Source: Desulforhopalus sp. (GTDB lineage Bacteria; Desulfobacterota; Desulfobulbia; Desulfobulbales; Desulfocapsaceae). Taken from it: a stretch of DNA of 6,519 nt. Position 1 is the stretch's first letter, and the number at the start of each line of letters is the position of its first letter. The DNA is taken from assembly GCA_023231425.1 (NCBI GenBank), contig JALNVI010000108.1, forward strand, positions 1 through 6,519, in the 5' to 3' direction. Below, in pieces: positions 1-4,478 of this stretch. The notes beneath the pieces are model-generated. The model had not been told where the DNA came from. It saw only the letters and a list, made by a program, of their open reading frames with translations, and searched no databases. Both the position numbers and the translations under genes were made by a program.

Positions 1-161
1 AGACGGAAAGGCAATTTTTACCGCGAAGAACGCGAAGAAACGCGAAGAAAGGCAGAAATATTTAGGCAGAACAGCGAAAAGATTTTTTTGCCAACGAATG
101 AAGGCTCTAATCATGCGAAAAAAAGCAAAAAGGGAGACAGGAGACAGGAGACGGGAGACAG
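1..161 (+). repeat. Repeat locus 1, left part: modules B, C and A
   Basis: Gene-free stretch made of modules that recur at about 2250-2575 and 6200-6519. Module B (17-50) is ACCGCGAAGAACGCGAAG followed by a further CGCGAAGAAA unit. Its 21 bases at 17-37 are identical to 2301-2321 and, inverted, to 2504-2524. Module C (71-119) begins AGCGAAAAG, then a T-run, then GCCAACGAAT and CATGCGAA; it matches 6281-6330 with few differences. Module A (131-161) is four tandem heptamers (GGAGACA, GGAGACA, GGAGACG, GGAGACA) and is identical over 31 bases to 6201-6231. No convincing coding sequence is present: open frames here translate low-complexity peptides such as SPVSCLLSP that recur wherever module A occurs. 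The left edge is cut by the window. Confidence 0.85.
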
Positions 162-235
162 AAAAAAACAGGGCAACAAAACCTGATGATGTCCATTGTG
201 GTATGAGATTGTTTCAAGGTTCTCTGTGAAAGACG

Positions 236-337
236 GAACAACGAAAAGATCTTTTTGGCCATCCAGTCTTTGGCTTACCGCCTTTTGCTTTCTGTTTTTT
301 GCTTTTCCCTTTCTCCTTTCTCCCGTCTCCTGCCTCC
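236..337 (-). repeat. Repeat locus 1, right part: degenerate module C then inverted module A
   Basis: Positions 236-260 (GAACAACGAAAAGATC, then a T-run and GGCC) are a degenerate direct copy of module C. Positions 275-337 (TTACCGCCTTTTGC ... CTCCCGTCTCCTGCCTCC) are the reverse complement of module A with its flanking GGAAAAGCGGTAA segment. They match the partial copy at 6491-6519. The inverted arm ends about 15 bases before the tatC start codon, so the tatC leader is largely repeat sequence. The bases between the two parts (162-235) show no gene and no promoter I can support. Confidence 0.7.
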
Positions 338-352
338 TTCTTTCTCTCGAAT

Positions 353-1114
353 ATGAACCAGCATACCTCAACGCAGAACATGACTACCGAAACCGTCCAT
401 CCGCTGTTACTCAGCTTCACCCAGGCCCTCTCAGGGACGCGTCGCGCAATACGCAATTTCCTCTTTACCTTTGTTTTTCTCTCGCTGGGAATCTTTTTCC
501 TCTCCCCCGGGATCCTTGAAGCGGTGCAGCGACACCTTGGCGGTACGCTCTATTTCTTCTCCGTGGCAGGCCCCTTTCTCGCCCATGTGAAACTCGCGCT
601 CTTTTTGGCCTTTTTCCTTCTTGCTCCGTGGTTCATGGCACTGTTCTGGCGATTGCTCGGCAAGACATTCAAGATGGAACAGCGGCAGCTTCGCAGCTTT
701 CTTCTCTCCACCTGCGTCCTTTTCTACAGCGGTGCACTCTTCTGCTATTTTGTTACCCTGCCCTTCGGGGTTCAGTTTCTCCTCGGCTTTGGCTCCGAAG
801 AGCTGAGGCCGGTGATCTCGGTAGGACGCTGTATCAACTTTGTGACACTCTTTCTCCTTGGTTTTGCGGGGGTTTTCGAATTGCCTGTTTTTATGGTTTT
901 TTTAGTCAGAGTAAATATCTTTACCCTCAATTTCTATCGAAAAAATCGCCGTTACGCTGTGCTGGCCATCGCCATTCTTGCGGCTATGCTCACACCAACG
1001 CCGGATGTGGTGAACATGGCACTGATGGGTGGTCCTCTTTACCTTCTTTATGAAGCGGGGATTGCCGCCACGGTTCTGCTGCAGAAGAAAGCGGCTAATA
1101 CTCCACCAGCCTGA
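353..1114 (+). CDS. tatC: Sec-independent (twin-arginine) translocase subunit TatC
   Basis: Polytopic inner-membrane protein of 253 residues, a usual length for TatC. TatC is the receptor of the Tat pathway, which exports folded proteins carrying twin-arginine signal peptides. Hydrophobic stretches fall near residues 36-52, 79-98, 115-140, 160-184, 201-213 and 222-243, fitting six membrane segments. Family signatures visible are FELP (175-178), the R..RY region before segment five (199-201), TPTPD (214-218), GPLYLLYE (227-234) and the loop MEQRQLRS (108-115), whose Glu109 probably matches the conserved first-cytoplasmic-loop glutamate. The N-terminal motif usually written HLxELRxR reads ALSGTRRA (25-32), so the usual glutamate seems absent while an arginine remains. 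ATG 353 was chosen over a TTG at 299, because that extension would be encoded by repeat DNA; ATG 380 is an alternative. No candidate start has a clear ribosome binding site. No tatA or tatB is adjacent, so its partners must lie elsewhere. The 3' end overlaps the convergent DUF523 gene by 20 bp. Confidence 0.88.
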   Translation: MNQHTSTQNMTTETVHPLLLSFTQALSGTRRAIRNFLFTFVFLSLGIFFLSPGILEAVQRHLGGTLYFFSVAGPFLAHVKLALFLAFFLLAPWFMALFWRLLGKTFKMEQRQLRSFLLSTCVLFYSGALFCYFVTLPFGVQFLLGFGSEELRPVISVGRCINFVTLFLLGFAGVFELPVFMVFLVRVNIFTLNFYRKNRRYAVLAIAILAAMLTPTPDVVNMALMGGPLYLLYEAGIAATVLLQKKAANTPPA

Positions 1115-1511
1115 TGCCATTGCGTGCGAGCAGGGCGGCTGCGACTCCGACAGAGCCCTGTACAGCACAGGAGGGGCTGCGGGCTTTCAGCCAGGCTTCT
1201 TTGGCGCCGGTCATTTGGGCGATCTGCAGAACCTGTTCTGCCCCCCGGATAAAATGTTCTGTGACATCAATTCCGTTTTTCGTTATTACTCTGGCATTGC
1301 CGTCAAGAACATCGTCGCCGGTGCCGCCGACAATATCTGCGGCGTCCCGGGGAGTGGGCAGGCCGCCGAGCTGTTCGGGGCAGACGGGAATCCAGCGCAA
1401 CGTTTCACCGCCATCTTTCAGTGCAGCAGAGCAGGATGGATTACGTTTGAGTTTACCGCTGTAACGAGTATTGAGCCCGACCATGCAGGCACTGACGAGG
1501 ATAGTTTTCAC
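1095..1511 (-). CDS. DUF523 family protein
   Basis: Cytosolic protein of 138 residues in the DUF523 family, whose biochemical role is not established to my knowledge. Recognisable family motifs are the N-terminal ILVSACMVG (residues 4-12) followed by RYSG (16-19), PVCPEQLGGLPTPR (42-55) and LKARSPSC (108-115). The candidate functional cysteines are C9, C44 and C115; C27 is an additional one. After SPSC, family members as I remember them carry a loop of the kind GxGxIYDGxFSGxLxPGDGVTAALL. Here the text is AVQGSVGVAAALLARNGIRL, roughly a dozen residues shorter, so this may be a local deletion. The start is GTG (1509-1511), chosen because it places the conserved N-terminus correctly; no Shine-Dalgarno sequence precedes it. 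The gene sits head-to-head with the FtsB-like gene (14 bp between start codons) and tail-to-tail over the end of tatC, so all its flanks are shared with opposite-strand genes. Confidence 0.85.
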   Translation of the reverse strand: MKTILVSACMVGLNTRYSGKLKRNPSCSAALKDGGETLRWIPVCPEQLGGLPTPRDAADIVGGTGDDVLDGNARVITKNGIDVTEHFIRGAEQVLQIAQMTGAKEAWLKARSPSCAVQGSVGVAAALLARNGIRLVEY

Positions 1512-1525
1512 AGGAGAGATAGAGT

Positions 1526-1861
1526 ATGCAGAAGTTTCCCAATAATCATCGAAGAAAGACGAATCTTGTCGATCCTCGACGGCGTTATGGCCGGGTGCTG
1601 GCGTTTTTTGTCATCCTTGCGTTGCTGTGGGTTGTCTTTGCGCCAGGTGCGGGAGTGGTTTCTCTGGTGCGCAAAAAAATGGAACAACACCAGTTCGAAG
1701 CGCAACTTGCCCGCATTAAAGAACAAAATATCAAACTGCAGATCGATATTGAACGCCTGCAGACGGATCCAGTTTTTCTTGAGCACCATGCCCGGGACGA
1801 GGGAAGGATGCTCAAGAAAAATGAACAGGTTTTTGATTTCTCTAAGAAGAGGTCTGAATAA
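1526..1861 (+). CDS. FtsB/DivIC-like septum formation initiator protein
   Basis: A 111-residue bitopic membrane protein of the FtsB/DivIC family, which in the divisome pairs with FtsL and FtsQ to link septal peptidoglycan synthesis to division. It has a short basic cytoplasmic N-terminus (NHRRKTNLVDPRRR, 7-20), one membrane segment (about 23-39), then a periplasmic coiled coil (about 45-79: MEQHQFEAQLARIKEQNIKL and onward). The typical family ending follows: LQTDPVFLEHHARDEGRMLKKNEQVFDF (78-105), with conserved DP, E..AR and KKNE positions. The start at ATG 1526 is supported by AGGAGA at 1512-1517, eight bases upstream. It stands next to DUF523 rather than in the eno-ftsB arrangement common elsewhere. 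Its promoter must lie inside the divergent DUF523 gene, because only 14 bp separate the two start codons. A hairpin terminator follows immediately. The paralogue-level name (FtsB versus DivIC-like) cannot be decided from sequence alone. Confidence 0.87.
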   Translation: MQKFPNNHRRKTNLVDPRRRYGRVLAFFVILALLWVVFAPGAGVVSLVRKKMEQHQFEAQLARIKEQNIKLQIDIERLQTDPVFLEHHARDEGRMLKKNEQVFDFSKKRSE

Positions 1862-1863
1862 GT

Positions 1864-1888
1864 ATGGCTCTCACGGAGCCATTATTTT
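1864..1888 (+). terminator. Rho-independent terminator between convergent genes
   Basis: A perfect 7-bp stem, ATGGCTC (1864-1870) with GAGCCAT (1876-1882), closes the loop TCACG and is followed by TTATTTT. It begins three bases after the stop codon of the FtsB-like gene and ends before the stop of the convergent zinc-ribbon gene. It best terminates the + strand transcript; the opposite tail is less T-rich but could still work weakly in the other direction. Confidence 0.7.
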
Positions 1889-1893
1889 CCAGC

Positions 1894-2103
1894 TCAGGTA
1901 AAGCCTCCTCCTCCGCCGCAACTGCCGCCAAAGGTGTTCAGCCCGGAGGGGGCGCCCGGGCGGACAACTCCCGCCGAGATGAGTTTTTTCACATCACTGC
2001 TGCCGCAGGAGGGGCACTTGACCTCTTCTGCAGCTTTCACTGAAGTGGTGAGGTATTCAAACTCTTTGGCACACGAATTACACTTGTATTCATAAAGTGG
2101 CAT
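1894..2103 (-). CDS. FmdB-family zinc ribbon protein
   Basis: A 69-residue protein opening with MPLYEYKC, the signature of the FmdB/CxxC-CxxC small regulatory protein family. The four probable zinc ligands are C8 and C11 (CNSC) and C30 and C33 (CPSCGSSDVKKL). The C-terminus is glycine-rich (GGSCGGGGGFT) with an extra cysteine, C62, as is common in short members. Family members are annotated as putative regulatory proteins, but the molecular function is mostly unproven. The ATG start is preceded on the minus strand by AAAAAAGGAGTAAGACA, a strong GGAG ribosome binding site eight bases upstream. The gene is monocistronic, converging on the FtsB-like gene and diverging from the lipoprotein gene across the second repeat locus. 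Confidence 0.9.
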   Translation of the reverse strand: MPLYEYKCNSCAKEFEYLTTSVKAAEEVKCPSCGSSDVKKLISAGVVRPGAPSGLNTFGGSCGGGGGFT

Positions 2104-2201
2104 TGTCTTACTCCTTTTTTGTTATGGGTACCTGGATCCATTTATGGCAGGCAGCCTCTGGAGTTCTCCTGAGGCAAAGTATCCCGCCAGTCAACAGTGA
2201 C

Positions 2202-2230
2202 ATGATATACAGTCTTTACGTGATCATCAA
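2202..2230 (-). promoter_or_regulatory. Possible sigma-70 promoter for the zinc ribbon gene
   Basis: On the minus strand, TTGATG (2230-2225) and TATCAT (2207-2202) are separated by 17 bases and resemble -35 and -10 boxes (four and five of six consensus bases). This would give a leader of roughly 90 bases before the FmdB-type gene. It lies just outside the repeat locus. The call rests on pattern matching only. Confidence 0.3.
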
Positions 2231-2251
2231 GTTGTCTGCTGAACTCAGGGG

Positions 2252-2380
2252 GAGGGCAGGAGACGGGAGACGGGAGAAAGGGAAAAGCGGTACGGCATTT
2301 TTTACCGCGAAGAACGCGAAGGAACGCGAAGGAAAGCGAAAGGCGGTAAGACAAAGACTTTTTGCCAACGAAAAAAGGCA
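2252..2380 (+). repeat. Repeat locus 2, left arm: modules A, hairpin, B, C
   Basis: Module A (2252-2280) holds GGAGACGG-type heptamers followed by GGAAAAGC. A short inverted repeat GCGGTA (2287-2292) / TACCGC (2303-2308) with a T-rich loop comes next. Module B (2301-2335) then carries ACCGCGAAGAACGCGAAG and two further GCGAAGG-type units. A degenerate module C (2349-2375) contains AGACAAAGAC, a T-run and GCCAACGAA. The order A-hairpin-B-C is the same as at 6201-6310. It lies between the divergently read zinc ribbon and lipoprotein genes. Confidence 0.85.
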
Positions 2381-2502
2381 GAAAAGACTTAAAAATAAAG
2401 ATTTTTTAAATTTAAAGCAGGAAAAAAAGAAACGCAAAAAGACAAAATATTTGAGAATAAAGCTTCTTAAAATTTAAAATGGAAATTGCTGTTGTCGTTA
2501 TA
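2381..2502. other. AT-rich core of repeat locus 2
   Basis: An A-rich stretch without a supportable gene, lying between the two inverted arms. It includes AAATTTAAA and AAAATTTAAAAT tracts. Positions 2481-2494 (GGAAATTGCTGTTG) are the exact reverse complement of 6399-6412 in locus 3, and in both loci this lies a short way from a module B copy. So the core also contains a shared piece. Confidence 0.6.
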
Positions 2503-2575
2503 TCTTCGCGTTCTTCGCGGTAAATTTTTTTGTCTTTGTCTTTGTCTTTGTCTGTCTCCTGTCTCCCGCCTCCTT
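2503..2575 (-). repeat. Repeat locus 2, right arm: inverted B, TTTGTC tandem, inverted A
   Basis: Positions 2504-2524 are the exact 21-base reverse complement of module B at 2301-2321. They could pair into a long stem across about 180 bases. Next come four perfect TTTGTC hexamers (2529-2552). After these, GTCTCCTGTCTCCCGCCTCC (2555-2574) is the reverse complement of module A. The rest of the gap to the lipoprotein gene (2576-2797) shows no gene, and I could not support a promoter in it. Confidence 0.85.
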
Positions 2576-2810
2576 TTTTATCCTTGCCCAGCGGGGAAAA
2601 TGCTGTGTTCTCATCCTGGCTTTGAAAAAAAGTGACGTTCTGCATGGTTCCCTTCATTATTCCATATTGCTATGGTACAAAGAGAGGGGGAGATGTCCCT
2701 GTGTTAACTGGATGGCTGGGGGGATGCGTGGTCTCTGTGGAAAAAGCTGTTTCAAGGTGCCCGGGAGTCCATTTTGTAGAATATTGGAACCCTGACCGAG
2801 GAGTAATTCG

Positions 2811-3341
2811 ATGAAAATTAGTCTTTTAACTGTTATAATGATGGTTTTTCTTTTCTCCGGTTGTGCGGGGCGGATGATGACGTTGCCGCCTGCTCCGGGG
2901 ATGACGGTGAAGGCGGACAGTCGCATAAACCTGGAGGCGTCTGCGCAGAAAGGCAAATCTCCGCAGAAAGGACTCTTTGCGGGAGATGATTTTTCCCTTG
3001 CCTGGGAACTTTCCTGCTCCGGGGATGATTTCACCTTCAAAGGGAAGGTTGCTCTTCTGCCGTCTCTCTACAATACCTTTCCCAAGGTTGAGTACTTTCG
3101 CCTCCTTGTCAGTTTCTTAGACAGAGAGGGGAGGGTCCTCAGTTCGGAGGACCTTACGCCGTTCTACATGTACCTGCAGTCGATGGACAAGCCGTTTGCT
3201 GTGAAAAAGGCAGGGAAGATCCCTGCAGGCACAAAGGCTTTTGCTTTCAGTGCGAAGGGATCGTTTCACAGTGAGCTCAGGGATAATAACGGCAGTTGTG
3301 AACTCTCTACCTATCCCTTTGAGGAAGGGCCGCAGAAATGA
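2811..3341 (+). CDS. Putative outer-membrane lipoprotein, unknown function
   Basis: A 176-residue exported lipoprotein; I do not recognise the family. A short hydrophobic signal (residues 1-17) ends in the lipobox FSGC with C18 as the lipidated cysteine. Residue 19 is alanine rather than aspartate, which by the Gram-negative sorting rule favours the outer membrane. Residues 21-55 are polar and proline-rich and look like a tether. From about 60 to 170 the alternating pattern (FSLAWELSCSGDDFTFKGKVAL, VEYFRLLVSFLDREGRVLSSEDL, AFAFSAKGSF) suggests a small beta-sandwich domain. C69 and C163 could form a disulphide. The ATG has a good ribosome binding site, GAGGAG at 2798-2803, seven bases upstream. 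The stop codon overlaps the next gene's start in ATGA (3338-3341), so the pair is probably translationally coupled. Confidence is high for lipoprotein; the role is unknown. Confidence 0.85.
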   Translation: MKISLLTVIMMVFLFSGCAGRMMTLPPAPGMTVKADSRINLEASAQKGKSPQKGLFAGDDFSLAWELSCSGDDFTFKGKVALLPSLYNTFPKVEYFRLLVSFLDREGRVLSSEDLTPFYMYLQSMDKPFAVKKAGKIPAGTKAFAFSAKGSFHSELRDNNGSCELSTYPFEEGPQK

Positions 3342-4219
3342 CGGAAGTGGCAGGGAAAGGCGCGGAATATTCTGGTCTTGAACTGATGGATGCTCTACGG
3401 GGAATCCTGCGCTATCATCGTGAACTTGGTATTGACCCCTGGCCGGAAAGTGCGGCGCTTGAGGCGTTTTTTGCTGTTCAACCTCCCCTTCCCCCCGAAG
3501 TTGAGAGAGTGGCGGGGATGGGGCCGATGGCCGGACTGGAGCGGCGGGGGGGGGCGCAGGCTGTTCATGCTGCCCACTCGCCTTCCCGTCCCGTGCAGCA
3601 GCGTGGGGAGGCGGATTCCGCAGCTCTGGCGGGTTCCGTGGCAGCGTCCCTTGCGAAAATTAACGCGGCGGTTGCCGCCTGTACCTCCTGCGAACTCCAT
3701 GAAGGATGCACCCTGCGGCCAGTCGGGAAGAGACTGGCAGAGGGCAGAGGTCCGGTAAAACTGATGGTGATCGGCACCTGGCCGCAATCGGAGGAGGGAC
3801 CCCTCTTCGGTGTCAGCGAAGATGAGATGCTGGTTCGCATGATGCAGGCCCTTCATCTGCCGCTGGAGTCGGTCTATGTCAGCAACGCCATCAAGTGCGC
3901 TCCTGCAAAAGAGAAAAACCCCGCCCCGAAACACGCGAAGAGCTGTCTTGTCCACATTGCCTCTGAAATTGCCACTGTACGTCCTGAATTCATCTGCCTG
4001 ATGGGGGCTGTCCCTGTACGTTCCGTGCTCAATTCTGACTATCAGGTGCCGCAGGTACGGGGGCGTTTCTACCCGTATCAGCTCAGGGAGGGGAATCCGA
4101 TCCCCCTGCTGGTCACCTGGCATCCGACGACACTGCTTGCCGACCTGAGTCTCAAACGGGCTGCCTGGGATGACCTTAAATTACTTGCCAGGAAAATGGG
4201 GCTTGTGACCCGCAGCTGA
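3338..4219 (+). CDS. Uracil-DNA glycosylase superfamily protein (family 4-like, 4Fe-4S)
   Basis: A 293-residue protein with a UDG fold in its C-terminal two thirds. Family 4 members excise uracil from DNA at the first step of base excision repair. Residues 15-36 (ELMDALRGILRYHRELGIDPWP) form an N-terminal segment, followed by a low-complexity linker (about 50-105) and the catalytic domain (about 107-290). All four cysteines expected for the family 4 iron-sulphur cluster are present: C115 and C118 (CTSCEL), C187 (NAIKCAP) and C203 (KSCLVH). Also family-like are VYVSNAIKC (179-187), RG (241-242) and WHPTTLLAD (261-269). Motif A, normally GEAPG, reads GTWPQSEEGPLFG (146-158), so the usual glutamate and glycine are replaced and activity is uncertain. 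The start is supported by GAGGAAGG (3321-3328) and by the ATGA overlap with the lipoprotein gene. A nine-G tract (3546-3554) lies in the linker; losing one base there would end translation near 3758. Confidence 0.82.
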   Translation: MTEVAGKGAEYSGLELMDALRGILRYHRELGIDPWPESAALEAFFAVQPPLPPEVERVAGMGPMAGLERRGGAQAVHAAHSPSRPVQQRGEADSAALAGSVAASLAKINAAVAACTSCELHEGCTLRPVGKRLAEGRGPVKLMVIGTWPQSEEGPLFGVSEDEMLVRMMQALHLPLESVYVSNAIKCAPAKEKNPAPKHAKSCLVHIASEIATVRPEFICLMGAVPVRSVLNSDYQVPQVRGRFYPYQLREGNPIPLLVTWHPTTLLADLSLKRAAWDDLKLLARKMGLVTRS

Positions 4220-4478
4220 TTTTGATTCTTATGGGTACCTTGAATAATCAGTCTTTCGCCCATCTTCTTCTTTACAGTCAAAAAATTATCCTCCGACAAA
4301 GCGAGGAACGAGACGTCGAGATATCAAATATATGCCTGTGTTAAATTTCCTCCTGTGCCTCGAATATGAACGAAATACAAGCTGTTTCAAGGTTCCCATC
4401 TGTTTTAAGGTACCTTTTTGAGCGCCCGTACAAAGGTTCGAGGCGCTTCTGACTCTTTTTATACCTGAGGTTGAAGCC
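4220..4478. other. Intergenic leader region before the FG-GAP gene
   Basis: This gap of 259 bases holds no supportable gene. A weak stem CTGATT (4216-4221) / AATCAG (4246-4251) at the end of the UDG-like gene might help termination. The stretch also contains TTATGGGTACCT (4229-4240, also at 2122-2133), CTCGAATATGAAC (4359-4371, also at 346-358) and GTTTCAAGGTTC (4384-4395, also at 211-222 and with one change at 2749-2760). I found no convincing -35/-10 pair. Confidence 0.5.
4420..4460 (+). promoter_or_regulatory. Possible leader hairpin ahead of the FG-GAP gene
   Basis: AGCGCC (4421-4426) pairs perfectly with GGCGCT (4442-4447) around a 15-base loop, and a CTTTTT tract follows at 4455-4460. 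It lies 18 bases before the start codon. It could be a weak terminator or attenuator, or mere chance. The long loop and short stem keep confidence low. Confidence 0.25.

Noticed and set aside
1..337. CRISPR array
   Set aside because: The repeats are short tandem heptamers and imperfect decamers without regular spacers, and no cas genes are present.
299..352. TTG-initiated N-terminal extension of TatC
   Set aside because: The extra 18 residues are translated from an inverted repeat module and have no ribosome binding site; the family N-terminus fits the ATG at 353.
1029..1901. A 290-residue open frame on the + strand across DUF523 and the FtsB-like gene
   Set aside because: It is a shadow: the minus-strand frame carries clear DUF523 motifs, and another + frame carries the FtsB/DivIC protein. 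The long frame has no recognisable domain.
2097..2477. A 126-residue open frame in the second repeat locus
   Set aside because: Composed of translated repeat modules (GRREKGKSG, KNAKEREGKRK); equivalent peptides appear at the other loci in several frames.
3395..4123. A 242-residue antisense open frame opposite the UDG-like gene
   Set aside because: It lies wholly opposite a gene with convincing family motifs, is rich in Arg/Gly/His as typical of shadows, and has no recognisable domain.
4271..4299. Sigma-70 promoter starting at TTTACA before the FG-GAP gene
   Set aside because: No acceptable -10 hexamer occurs at 15-19 bases spacing.
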